From Adenanthera pavonina (Eukaryota; Streptophyta; Magnoliopsida; Fabales; Fabaceae), in assembly GCA_026686845.1 (NCBI GenBank), contig JAIVEN010000010.1, positions 38,786,001 through 38,850,000 on the forward strand: a stretch of 64,000 nt of DNA, written 5' to 3'. How positions within the stretch are numbered: position 1 is the stretch's first letter; each line of letters starts with the position of its first letter. The position numbers and the translations under genes were made by a program. A model generated the notes under the pieces. That model saw only the letters and a program-made list of their open reading frames with translations, was not told the origin of the DNA and searched no databases. Positions 1 to 12,412 of this stretch are shown here, in pieces.

Positions 1-3000
1 TTAATGGGAAAAGAAGGAAGTCACCTTTTCAGGCCGGTTCTTTAATTCTTTCATTTTTTAGTGGGCTTAGATATTTTTGTAGATTCCTTTTGGGTCTGAT
101 TTCAGGTCGGATTTGTATCCCATAAGTAATGACTTTTCATGGGCTTAAAACTATGTCCAAACCAGGCCTTTACATTTTCTTTTAGTTAAACAATAAATTT
201 CCCTTAAATGTGTGGAATTACTTAAATAATAAATTTCTATATAATTCACACAAATGTTTTTTAATCTAAAAAAATTGCGAGCGAAGGTCCAGAGGATCCC
301 ACGTAAATTTATGCATGTCTGATAGATAAAAAGACAATGAAATATCTTATCAGAAAAAATACAATGAAATAAAAATAATTCTATATACAAAAATATTCAT
401 TATATTTCTGAACAAAAAAATAATTACCGTTAAATAATGAAACAATAATATAAGTAATATTATATATCTTCATTTTTTTGTAAAAAATGTTTTTCTTTAA
501 TTTAAAAGTTAAAACCAACGGAGACTCTGTCTTTGTACCAAACTAGTATACTAATGAAGCGAGTGACTAATCAGTAATCAACATTTCAAACCAAAACCAG
601 TGATTTTTTTTTTCACGTTAAGTTATTGTTTTTTTTGGCCACCGCGTCAAGTTATTGTTTGAAATATTGCACATACACACACGCATTCCATGTCATTTTG
701 TTGGTGTTTAAAATAATTAATAATTAAAGCAGCCCCGCATTCCCTGATTTGTGACTTGTGAGCTCAGTGGAATGAGTCAGAGTGATCTGGGAAGAATGGA
801 ACTGTGCTAATTTGAAGGAAGAACAAAATCTCATGTGGGCCATGTGTATATATATATATATATGCTTTGCTGTTACAATAATTCTTTTTTTTTTTTTATG
901 TTGTCTCATGTTTCTCCTAGTTCGGCACTGGGCATATAAATTTATTGCTTGGTTAGTTGGCACTAAGCTGTGCAGAGTTTTCATTCAATTTCTTTCATTT
1001 TCCGAAATTTTAATGCTTCACACGCCTTGGTCCTTAGAAAAAAAAAAAAAGATTCACAAGCCTCCCTCCTTCATTGTTTTTATTTCAGATAAAAATTTTA
1101 ATCTAGGATTTAAAATTCATAAAAATAAAAATTGAAATTCTTTTAATATCAATTATATTTTTTAAAAAAATTATAACATGATATATGTAATATAGTAAGG
1201 ATAATTTTATTTATATGTTCAAGAAGAATGGGTAATCATTCTATAAAATATTTAATTATAATTTTAATATACATGTTGACCAAATGTTAATCATTTGGAA
1301 AATTATTTTTAAAATATTTTAATATTATTCTTATAAAATATGATTTTTAAGTTAAATTTCCAATATATTTTGTAAATACACTAATATGCAGTGAAAACAA
1401 TAAAAGAATTTTTTTTCCAAAAGGTATATAAATTAAATAATAAAATAATCTTCTCTTTAACTAAAATATCCTCATATTGAATTGAATAATAAGAGATTCA
1501 ATATTCCTAAAATATGTGCTCAAATTTGAGTCTCAAATCCAAATTATTAAGCTAGAAAATTGGTTGATTTGTTTATATGTGATTCTATTAGTATTAAACT
1601 AGATTGTTTTTTCCCATGCAAAATTTAAAGAAACATGATATTATTTAAATAAATATTAAATTAAATTCACAAAAAGATATAAAAAAAAAAGCTATTTGTA
1701 ACTAACCAATAAAGTTTAAAAATTAGTTCGAAGAAAAAAATGGAGGGAGATTTAATACAGATTAATGAAATAAATTAATGAGAAAATTAAAAAATAATAA
1801 TTTTTAAAAATAGTAATTTAAAATAAAAATAAATAATAAAATTATTTAAATAAAAAAAGGTAATTTAAAAATATCACGTAAAAATATTTATTTAAAATTA
1901 AAATAGATAATAATGTTTGAATAAAAAGAGAATTTAAAAAATAATAATAGGTGCTCAATTGAAATATGAAATTAAAATTATATAAAAAAATCTAAATAAA
2001 AATATATAGAGATAATGGTAATGGAAGTTAAGAAGATTTTGAAGATTTTAAAATTTTTTTATCTGAAACAGTTAAAATATAGAAAAATCATTGTTAATAA
2101 AAATAAATAAAGATAATGGGATGGGAGCTGAGATCAGGGAAATTTTTGAAGATTTTAAAATATTTTTATTTGGAACAGTTATAATATGAGAAAAGTACTA
2201 TCCATAAAGGATTGTTAGGGACAATAACTTTCCTTGATAAATTCTTCCTTTGTTCTATATTATAGGAAGTGTGATCTTTTTTTTTTGTCCATAATATAAG
2301 ATGTAGGGATTCAAACGGATAATTTTATCTTTATTATATTTAATTGATTATTTCTCTCTCTCTGCTACAAGTGTAATCACTTATGAAAATTTGACCTCTC
2401 ATAGAAAATTATTTACTTTAATTATTGTAATATTTTCTCAATAAATAGGAATAAATTTAAAATTTTAGGTATATTTAAAAATGTTATTTAACTTTCTTAA
2501 TAGATATGAAAGTGAATCTCACACCCTATGTAAATATTATATTATTAGGATATAAGGATTGAAATCATCGTCTAAAAAAGAGTTAAGATTTCAGGTTGTC
2601 TCCCCCTGATTTAGTGAACTTTTCTCGGCATAAGCCACGTATCAGATACGTTATTAATTTTCCAAAATAATTTATGGAGATTATAGCATATCCACCAAAC
2701 TAAGGACCTCAATTTCAAAAACACATCACAAACTCATTAGTTGGCCTTAACTAACCCTCCCTAATTTGCATACATTAAAAACAAAACAAACTCACTCTCA
2801 CAAATAAGTGTTGACAAAAGGGGGAAAATGCTTAATTAATTAATTTACGGCAACTCCATCACCGCCGCCGCCACCAGCTTTTCAACTTAACGTGTTCTCA
2901 ATGTTTCAATGTATTTACATATATAGTTTAGGTTTGGCTTACATGCATTTGTTATCCTTCTACTTGTTTAAGTTATATATCTATTAATTATTTAAAAGTT

Positions 3001-5590
3001 GGTTAGGACCAAATTTAATAATTTAATGAGTTGAAGGTTAAATTGAAATCTCTAAGTTAATATGTGGAATTAATTAGAAAATTAAAATTAATGTAAAAGA
3101 ATGTATTTGGATTGTGTGAGAAAAATCAGGAGGCTTACACGTGTGGTGGTGCACCGGCAAGGGGGAAGGAAGACTAGATCGTGCTGGCTGTGAAGAAGAA
3201 AGCTATTTAAGATTCGTATGCGCGTTGAATGCGATTTTGGTCGCTTCCTTTGCTTACCTTAACAGATCCTCCCTCCGTGCCTCCCTCACTAACTCTTCTT
3301 TATTTCAGCCCTCTTACATTTATTAAGTAATGGAATGGTTCCACAATCACAACACCCCATTATGCATTCACCACTATGTCAATACTCAATACCCTACCCC
3401 ATAACACAATTAAAAAATATTATAGTATTTTTATTTTATTCAATCACTATTTTAAATTTTGTTTCTGTTAAATTAAATTCTCTTTTTAAGAGATAAATTT
3501 AAATTTTCTTTTAGCAAAACATCAATGTCTTAGTTACAAACTAAACTAGAGTTAAAAGTCCAAATTGATTGGAAGCTGCAATATTCCTCATTTCTTACAA
3601 ATGGTGGAGCTTCAAGTGACTTTTGTAAATGTGTATATATATATTGATATTAATTATAGGGCTACAATAAAAAGAGAAAAGAGTACGGTGGGAAAATTGA
3701 GGTAGGAGTGGGGCTTCCTAGAGAGATGACACGTGGGCCAATGTGATGGAATGTCAGTAAGAAAGGTCGATGGGCCCACGCGATGAGGAAATCCAAAGGT
3801 ACAAGTCAATGATCAAGTGACAGGTAGGAGGGTTTCTCCTCCTTTCAGTGGCGCGTTCATCGAAGAAAGTTTCAAAGGTGTGAAAGCTCCACCCAAAAGC
3901 CTTCGGCTCCCACAGGACACGCCCACCCTTCTTCTTACTTGAAATACCTAAACTGCCCCCACCCCCTCCGTTTTCTCTTCCGCTACAAACTTAACTAACA
4001 TTAAATTAAAATCGTACATTTCAAGTTTATAAACACAAAATTTACATTTCAAACACCAGATATATATAACAGTCCGTGGTACTAACGTTTTCTAAAAATA
4101 ATATTTGGGCTAAAATGTGGGACATTTTATTATGTTATTTAGTGTATTAATTATTTTTTATTCATGTCCCTAATATATTATAATTAATATGTAAGAAAAA
4201 AATATTATAAGAAACATGAGAAATAATGTAATTAATAAGATAAATGGTGAAAAATATTAAATTTTTTTGTCAAATTTAATAATCCAACTTCTTTTTTTAA
4301 GATGTATGATGTAATTAAATATGTCTTATATTTAAAATTGAAGGAAGCAATAGGTTTTTAAAGCAATAAAGAAATGTTTGTATTTGGTAATTTTATTGCA
4401 TGTTATTTAGATTTTTTCTTTTCACAAAATTGATTTAAAAAAATAAAGAAGAAGAAGACATAACTTTTTTATTTTATTTTAACCGTAGCTACTTTACTAT
4501 TCCTTAATCACTAGGGGATCTCTTTACCAGGGATCTCCACTAAGTAGAATTTTGGATAACTTTAAAAGAATTTGAACCTACATTCATGGGGGAATTGACA
4601 ATCGTTTTTCTGTCGATGTGTAATTATTTGTATCAACTTGCATTTCATCCTAATTTAATTAAAAAAATTCGAGTAAAGATAAAAACTTTTATGCATTTAA
4701 AACTTTCTTCTTCTGGTTTTCTATAGAGTCTCAGTCTCGCTAGTAATTTCATTATTAATTCAGGTTTTTCGTACATATTCTTGGTTTCCTCATGCTTTTA
4801 GAATTAATCAATGTGCACTGTAATTATCCGTTAGTTAGTTCATAATGGAAGGATTTATCCTCCAATTTACAAGGTGTACCTTTGCGTAAAACATCTTTTA
4901 ATAAACTTCAAAATCGAATTTATACACACCTTCTCTTGAGAAAATTTTAGACTCCATGAACTTTCCTAATCAAGAAGCAAAGAGGATCATAATTAATAAA
5001 TGTCAGTCATTGGAATAAATCTAACTTTGATTTAAAAAAAGGGGCTAAAAATATATATGTCAAGCCTCGACTCTTCGTACGGCATTGGCATATAATGTTA
5101 ATTAATTTCATAGTTCACAAGACGAATATTTCTCAATTGGTAATCAAATTTCAAACTATAGATGTTAGCAGGTAATCTTAGGTTTTGCGTCTACTACACG
5201 ATGTTAGACATGCCAAAATTGTGATAAAAATCTTTGCGTTAGATTCTTAGCTAAAGATGATGATGTTATAAATAGTACTATAGTAGTGTGTGTTAGCTTT
5301 CTTATCATGCGATACTCATGAGAGTTATATATGTTACCAATTCAAATATGTAAGTAGCAGCTTACAAGGAAAGGTTATTTGCTGATTATAGCACAGATTC
5401 TCCGGAAGTTAACTATGAGAGACTCACTCGCTTGAAACTTTATATTTATGAAGAAGATGACAAAATTCTTTAGATTTTAAAATTTTAATCACGTCTCTTA
5501 GATCCCTCCATTCTCATCAAATTATAAAAAATATTCTTTATATTTATGTATCATTTTAATACTCTCTAATTTTTTCTCATAGTAACTAAT
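1..5590. other. AT-rich intergenic DNA, no gene recognised
   Basis: No open reading frame here resembles a known family or has splice-consistent extensions. The DNA is very AT-rich, with homopolymer runs and a short TA microsatellite near 847-862. A GC-richer island at about 3680-3960 carries an ABRE/G-box-like core (GACACGTGGGCC, about 3727-3738) but no coding sequence. The stretch at 2236-2310 has two copies of a CTATATTATA / CCATAATATAAG-like motif that recalls a degraded Stowaway MITE, without a clear second terminus. Confidence 0.6.
2000..2200. repeat. imperfect tandem duplication, unit about 100 bp
   Basis: Two adjacent copies share the order GATAATGG, GAAGATTTTAAAAT, a CTGAAACAG / TGGAACAG block and AGTTA-AATAT, followed by similar AT-rich tails. 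The second copy starts near 2098. It is a local duplication in non-coding DNA with no visible function. Confidence 0.6.
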
Positions 5591-7060
5591 TGGGATCTTG
5601 TAAGTATACCTAGTCAATCATAGTAATAAAAAGTTCTTCAGAGTATTTCAGAGGTTGAACCCAAGGGAGATAGTAAATTTATTAGTCAAAACTTTTAATC
5701 ATAAAAGCAAATAACAATCAAATTGAAAAATTCAAATTAAAAATGAAAGAAATAGAAAGTAAACTGATGATTCAGTTACTAGATGTGTTAATGGACCAAT
5801 GTTTATCTTATGAGATAATTAAATTTTATTCTTCAATTAAACTCTACATGATTATAGTGGTCATTGTTCCTAATTAACTCTCACTCAATTAGTTTTTATT
5901 TAATTAAAATTTAATTTATTTTCACGCAACTAAAGTTTCTAATCAAACCTTGAAAGTTACAATGTAAGTTATCACGAATTTCTAATTCTATCTCTAAATT
6001 AGTTACTTATGTTTACCTTTTTAGATCTAGATTCATTCTTTACTTCTTAATCCTTCAAGTTCACCACTAATTAGACTCTATGGTCATAAAAAAAAATTCA
6101 CATGAATGAATAATAGAGACAAATATAATGAAAAAAATAAATTAAATATAGTTTGAAAAACAAATTCAGAGAGTTATAACTAAATAGAACAAATTCAGTC
6201 AATCCCAATCAAGTTACATCATTACCCCTGATTAGAAAATTTAGTCACACATGAAAATAGAAATCAAAACAAAACTAAAATTTCAAATCATAATAAAATA
6301 ACAAGAAGAAAGAGTTTATAATGGAAGAAAAAATAATCTAACTCAAATACTTCTTAGATCTCCTTGCCCTTTCCATAGATTGCTCCTAATTGCTCATATA
6401 TGCGTTTGAACCATATTCTCTGACCTTCAAGTGCTTTTATGAATCTTTTTTTGTGTTTTCCTTGCATCATATTTATAATATAGCAAGAATACTTGGTCTC
6501 CAAGTCAGTTTAAAAGTAAAAAATCTGTTTTTGAGGACTTCTGATGTTTGACCCAGCACTGGGTGGACTTGAGATCATCAAAGACAGCATTGGATGGACT
6601 TGGAAGCATAGAATCATCATTTTTCGAGCTGACCCAGTGCTAACTAAGTTTGACCCGGCACCGGGTGGATAACTGGTGCGAACTATGACTTCTGTTTAAT
6701 TTCATACAAATCACCAGCTCATGTAACCACTTTATGGTCAATTTTCACCATGATAACGTTGGAATATGGAAAAACTCAAAAACATAAAAGTTGTAGCTTT
6801 ATATCTTAACTTTACAATGCATCTAAATCACCTCAATCAAAATTCAAATGTGAGAGTTATGGTCAAAATACTGACAAGTGTTAGAATTTTTCAATATAAA
6901 CAATTTGTAACATACTCAAAATGCTTCCAAATGAGTCTATAAGACTATGAAACACCCAAATATGTAAAATTATGCTAAATATACTAATGTAACCATATTT
7001 ATAAATAATTTGGAGTTTAAATGTAGGTATTATATATATATATATATAATATATACATCA
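5591..7060 (-). repeat. 3' LTR of the 5.6-10.2 kb element
   Basis: It aligns along its length with 8746-10230, with scattered substitutions and small indels. It starts TGGGATC and ends in ..ACATCA, consistent with TG..CA termini. It carries two related motifs, GACCCAGCACTGGGTGGA (about 6550) and GACCCGGCACCGGGTGGA (about 6652). A TA microsatellite near 7030-7050 is private to this copy. Confidence 0.8.
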
Positions 7061-7076
7061 AATCCCCCCACACTTG
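7061..7076 (-). other. polypurine tract of the LTR element
   Basis: On the minus strand the bases just upstream of the left LTR are purine-rich (GTGTGGGGGGATT). A polypurine tract primes second-strand synthesis and normally lies directly 5' of the 3' LTR, so it fixes the element's orientation as minus. Confidence 0.65.
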
Positions 7077-8717
7077 AACATTTGTTTGTCTTCAAGTAAA
7101 ATTAAATCTGTACTACTCTCAAAAAGCCATTTTCTATATTCATCAAATTCATTTCTTTTTACTAATGATAGTTTGTCACCAATATAAGCAAAATGAGCAC
7201 TCAACAAATTAAAAGTTAGGTTTAATAGCAATCTACTCATTATTCTCCTTCATCTATGAAGTTTTAGTGTGTATACCAAGCACGTGACAAATGCAGACGG
7301 CCAATCAAGTAAGAGAAAGAAAAATTACAACACTTATTTAAAAACTTAAAATATCTGAATCAATTGTGTACAAATCTCAACTCAATTCATATGCAATAAA
7401 GATCAACAAGAATTTATTTATTTATTTTCCCGCACAATATGTTTCATTTTTATTTAGGGGTTTATCTATTTTTCTTAGACCACTACGTGCTCTTTTGATG
7501 TGAAGATCTCGTATTTGTGATGCGTATCCCTAATTACTCAAACTAACATAACCTAGTGCACCAAAATACCTTTGGCACACTCATAACTCATACTGCACTG
7601 TTTGACACAAATGATAACGCTTTTTGGTGAAGCCCCCGGTTACGAAGTATAGCTCAAGCCAGCAGAGTGGAATTTTTTTTTCTTTTTTTATTATTATATT
7701 TAAACCTCGAATCTTCTCTCAAACCAAATAAATAATTTATACACAACAATTAAAATTACCTAAGTTCAAAAATAAATATATAATCCATCTTTCTACCAAC
7801 TCAATCGCTTATCCACACCTAACATATGCCAAATCATAGTGCTCAAATTTATAGTCTGACACTTATGTTCCTTACTTACAAATTAACTACTTTACCTTAT
7901 TAAACACAAAAATGAATATTCTATGGTAATAGATAAAATCACTAGCTCAAAAAAATAAATAAAATAAATCTAAATAAAATCAATTAAGTATATAAATTCG
8001 TAAAAAATTCTTTAATTTCAGCATACCAGCACAATTCCTTAAGGACAAATCAACTAAGAGCAACCAAATAATAAACTCCTCCCTCACACTTGGATCCAAC
8101 GTTGTCCCCAATATTGGAGGGAATAGAATAAAATTAAAAGATAAAAGAAACTAAGACTCCCTTAACTTTTAGGCAATACTTGAAGTGCTATTTGGAGTTA
8201 TTTGTATGTGTTCCAAGCTTATTTCCACCATAATTAAATTAATTCTGCAACAAATCTTGAGGGAAAGAATTTGGAGTAAATGGAGCAAGAAAACAAAAAT
8301 TAAAAAGACAAGAAAAATAGAAAATGAAATAAAATAATAATATTATATTGTCTCCCAATAAGCGCTAAATTTTACTTAGATACCTAAAAGGTTTAGAAAA
8401 TCAAGAAATAACATCATTTGAAGGCTTTAGACCAAGCTCTTTAGATCTAAGAATCGACTTTTTCCTCCATAGTAGATTAGCTTGATCTCCAACAGGCACT
8501 ACTTCATTAACCATCTCACGCCTCCTTTTAGTTCGATTCTCCTTGTAAGCATATTCAATATCAAAATTAATAGCAATCAACTCAAAAGTATTATTAAGAC
8601 TTGTCAATCTTAACATAATGCAAGGGATAGAAAATAAATAAGAGGAAATTTTTTTTCTTTTTTCTTTATTTGTTTTAAAAAGGACAAAAATTTGATGGAT
8701 TAATAAATTCATTGGCC

Positions 8718-8738
8718 TCCCTGGTAAAGACGTGAAAA
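8718..8738 (-). other. decayed primer-binding site, tRNA-Asp-like
   Basis: Just inside the right LTR the minus strand reads TCAAGTTTTT followed by CACGTCTTTACCAGGGA. The usual plant Tat/Athila-type site, as I remember it, is GGCGCCGTTGCCGGGGA in the same place. Eleven of 17 positions agree, and four of the mismatches are C-to-T or G-to-A, as expected for a methylated, ageing element. Confidence 0.55.
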
Positions 8739-8745
8739 ACTTGAT

Positions 8746-10230
8746 TGAGATACTGAAAGTATACATGGTCGATTGTAGTAGTAGAAAATTCTCCAGAGTA
8801 TTCTAGAGGTCGAATTTAAGGGAGGTAGTAAATTTATTAGTTTAAAATTTTAATCTCAAAAGCAAATAATAATCAAATTGAGAAACTCAAATAAAAAAGG
8901 AAAGAAATAGAAAACAAACCGATGTATGAGTTTTGATTCAATTACTAAAAGTGTTCAGGGATTGGGGTTCATCTTCTGAGATAACAAGATTATGTTCTTT
9001 AGTTACACTCTACACAATTATAGTAACTGTTATTCTTAAAATATTCTAATTACTTCTAAGTCAATTAATCCTTATTTAATTAGAATTTAATTCATTCTTA
9101 CCCAACTAAAATTTCTAATCAAATCTTAAAAGTCACAATATAAGTCACCACGAATTCTTAATTCTGTCTCTATATTAGTTATTCGTGTTTATTTCTCTAG
9201 ATCTAAATTCATTTTTCATCTCTCAGTCCGTCAAGTTTACCTACTAATTGGAATCTATGGTTATTAAGTATAAAATTCACATGAACGAACAAAAGAAATA
9301 AATATAATGGAAGAAGCAAATTAAATATGGTTTGAAGAACAAATTTAGAGAGTCATAACTAAATAGAACAAATCTAATTAATTCTAGTCAGACTACATTA
9401 CTACCCTTAACTAGGAAATTTAACCACACATAAAAATAGAGATCAAAACAGAACTAAAATTTCAAATCATAGTAAAAATAAGAAAAAGAAAGAGTCATAA
9501 TAGAAGAAAATAATTTTTTCTCTAATACTCTCAGATCTCCTTACTCTCTCTATAGATTACTCCTAATTACTTCCAGGTACGTTTGAACAGTATTATTTGG
9601 TCTTCGGGAACTTTTCTGAATCTCTTTTTGTATTTCCCTTGCATCATATTTATAATATAGTAAGAATACTTGGCCTCCAAATCAATTTACGCATCAAAAA
9701 CCTATTTTTGCGAACTTTTAGTGTTTGATCCAGCGTCAGGTGGACCTAGAGACGTAGAATTATCATTTTTTGAGTTGACCTGGCACCAGCTGTGTTTGAG
9801 CTAGCACTGAATGGATACTTGGTGCAAAATATAACTTTTGTTCAACAGATAAGTTACCAGCTCGTATAGACACTTTTGGGTCAATTTTCATTATGATAAC
9901 GCTGGAATTTGGAAAAACTCAAGACATGAAAATTGTAGCTCTATGTCTTAGCTTTTGAAAGTTGTAGCTCTATGTCTCAACTTTCTAACATATTTTAAAT
10001 TACCTCAATCAAAATTTAGATGTGGAAGTTATGGTCAAAGTATTGACAGGTGTTAGAATTTTTCAGTATGAATGATTTATAAATTTTTTACTCCAAATAC
10101 TTCCAAATAAACCTATAACACCATGAAATACCTAAATATATAAAATCATACTAAAATATACTAATATAATCATATTTATAAATAATTTGGAGTTTAAACA
10201 TTGGCATTTTATATGTATGAAATACACACA
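8746..10230 (-). repeat. 5' LTR of the 5.6-10.2 kb element
   Basis: This is the partner of 5591-7060. It differs by a private internal duplication near 9927-9985, where a GTTGTAGCTCTATGTCT block occurs twice against once in the other LTR. It ends near ..ACACACA. The bases outside the two LTRs do not give an exact 5 bp target duplication, so the outer ends are approximate. Confidence 0.8.
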
Positions 10231-12412
10231 TTACTAGCTTATAAGTGATAATTATTTAGTTCTCTACAACTCATTTGTACGAGTTTGCCGAGAAAATTAT
10301 TTTCAAGATGAGTTTTTTTCTTATTTGCAAAATTTGAATTCATTATTTTTTTTAAATGATATTAAATTCTTTGGCCAAGATAAATGACATCAAATTCATT
10401 CAACTCAACAAAGGTACTATTAATTTTGACAATTTAGAGGTATTTGTATGCAAAATAAGAAGGAAATAATATTATTTTATTTACTCATTATAAGAAGAAA
10501 AAGAGACGAGGAATTAAGCTTATATAAATCTATTTAAATAATTATTTTAAATATTAAATTAGTAAGTAAATAGTTATTAATTATTATATTCTTAAAGTGT
10601 GACAACCATATTTTAGATGCTATCAACTGATCTAGATTCACATGTGTTGTCTAGGTCTAATATTTTATAATTTTTAAGACTTAATTGTCATATGTGTATA
10701 TAAATTTTTTAAAATATAAAATTGTGTATGCCAACAATTTTTAGTTAAATACAATACTCAAGATGCTAAATTTTTATTGATGAATACTACGAAACAGTTT
10801 AAACTCTTGAAGATCATTGGTACGATATATAATTTAGTATTAAATCAACAAAAATATATAACCACCAAAATACTCAGCTTAATTTTTTTGGCTAAGGTAT
10901 AGCGAAATGACTTGATGTGTTGGTGAAGTCCGTTTATTTTTAAAATTTTGGTATTTTTAATGAGTGTATTTTTCTTCTGTTTTTTTAAAGATTACACACA
11001 TAAAAGTAATAATCCGAGAGATACGAAAACAAACACATACAGTTTTTAATTTATATTTCATTGTAAAATTCTGTAATCAAAACATGACAAGTTTTCTAAT
11101 CAAAACATGACAAGTGTATGAATTTTTTTTAATAAAGACACCACGCATGTATAATTTTTAACAAACAAATAGATAAGTCTCCGACTAAAGTATATCCTTG
11201 TTTTATTTTTATTTATTAGATAATTATATGCTTATCTTATTTTATTTAAACTATGATAGTAAGACTATAAATAGAATGATTTTGAAAAAAATTATATCAT
11301 GACAAATAAAATAGAATTTAAATGAATAAGTATCAAGCCTAATATTTTAAAAGCTTTTGTCATTAGATATATTGTTTAAAAAAGTATTATTTCATGAATA
11401 TGATCTATCATTCATGAATCATGGCCAAAAGAATATAATTTATCATTAATACTAAATTTGCTAAGTTATCTAAATTTTATTTTAATATTTAACGATGTGA
11501 TGAGCAGAAGAGCGAGATTGTGAAACACCACGTATAATGATAAAAGCAATCATTTTATTCTATTTAATTTTTATTCACATACATAAAATTTAAAAAAAAA
11601 ATAGAATATCACACATCTTTTTTTGTGAGGATTTTGGGTATCTCAACAACCAGAAACTAATTTTACCGACCTCTTTGCGGTATAAAAAAGATTAAAATAT
11701 GTTTTATCTTTGCTAATAAAACTTTTTTTTCCATATATACTTAATATGACACATCTTTTATATGTGAACTCTAGATAAATTCATCACTAACTATTAGATT
11801 TTTCTTTTCAAAAAATAGTATTTCGAAAGCATATATGCATTTAATGAATTAATATGATCTTCAAACTAAGATTGGGTAAAACAGGAGCGGGTTTGAGTAT
11901 AAACTTATCTAGAAAATTGTTTAACAGATAATCTCTAATAAAATAAAATTTTAATCTGAATGCGAAGGGCATATATGTCAAAGGAACCTAGAATTTTGTT
12001 TTGATTTAATTTTTTGAAGCACATTCCTAATATTCATTCTGAAAGATCAAAAAGCCACATGAAACAGAAGACGTCGTAATCCTATAAAGGAGAGAGAGAG
12101 TGAGGGGTTGCGGAGGGAAGGGGAAGACGTTGCATATCAGAACACTGGAAATCTGAGATGACACATTGCCTCCGCTGAAGCATCCCCTGGATTTCGGAGC
12201 CTCCCTCGTTCTCCTTTTCAAACCCCAGTCACACGATACCATAAAACCAAAAACCCACTCCCTTTCTCTTTCATCACCACCACAACAAAACCAACTCTTC
12301 TTCTTTCTCTCGTTTTTTTTCCCCTCTCTTTGCCCTTTTCTTTTCTCAGAAAAACTTGTTTTCGCAATTTGGAATTGCCTTTTTATCATTATTATTTTTT
12401 CCGGCACCGGTT
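10231..12412. other. intergenic DNA and 5' leader of the O-fucosyltransferase gene
   Basis: AT-rich with no gene recognised. A short tandem copy of AATCAAAACATGACAAGT occurs at about 11077-11115. From about 12080 the composition changes to CT-rich and GC-richer sequence, typical of a plant 5' untranslated leader for the gene starting at 12413. No convincing TATA box was found. Confidence 0.6.

Larger units (their letters stand above)
5591..10230 (-). mobile_element. short non-autonomous Ty3/gypsy-like LTR retrotransposon (Tat/Athila-type signals)
   Basis: Two diverged direct repeats of about 1.47 kb (5591-7060 and 8746-10230) flank an internal region of only about 1.7 kb, so this is an LTR element too small for gag-pol. 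Polarity is minus. Read on that strand, a G-rich polypurine tract lies directly before the left LTR, and next to the right LTR is a sequence like the tRNA-Asp primer site known from plant Tat/Athila elements, decayed mainly by C-to-T and G-to-A changes. Internal strings such as CCCCCACACTTGAA (plus strand) and TCTCCCAATAAGCGCT recall short gypsy-related elements common in plants. The only longer internal frame (8401-8766, minus) reads through the primer site and resembles no enzyme. I saw no reverse transcriptase or integrase and no convincing target duplication. The primer-site reading is inference from remembered consensus. Confidence 0.8.

Noticed and set aside
782..1135. 117-codon plus-strand frame
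   Set aside because: Starts in unremarkable sequence, runs through a TA microsatellite and poly-T, and resembles nothing.
3141..3326. Short 61-codon frame in GC-richer DNA
   Set aside because: No similarity, no splice support; composition alone is not enough to call a gene.
12027..12407. 126-codon minus-strand Lys/Arg-rich frame
   Set aside because: Antisense of a CT-rich 5' leader; low complexity and no domain.
12356..12412. N-terminal extension of the O-fucosyltransferase frame
   Set aside because: The extension begins at TTG, not ATG; the first ATG in frame is at 12413.
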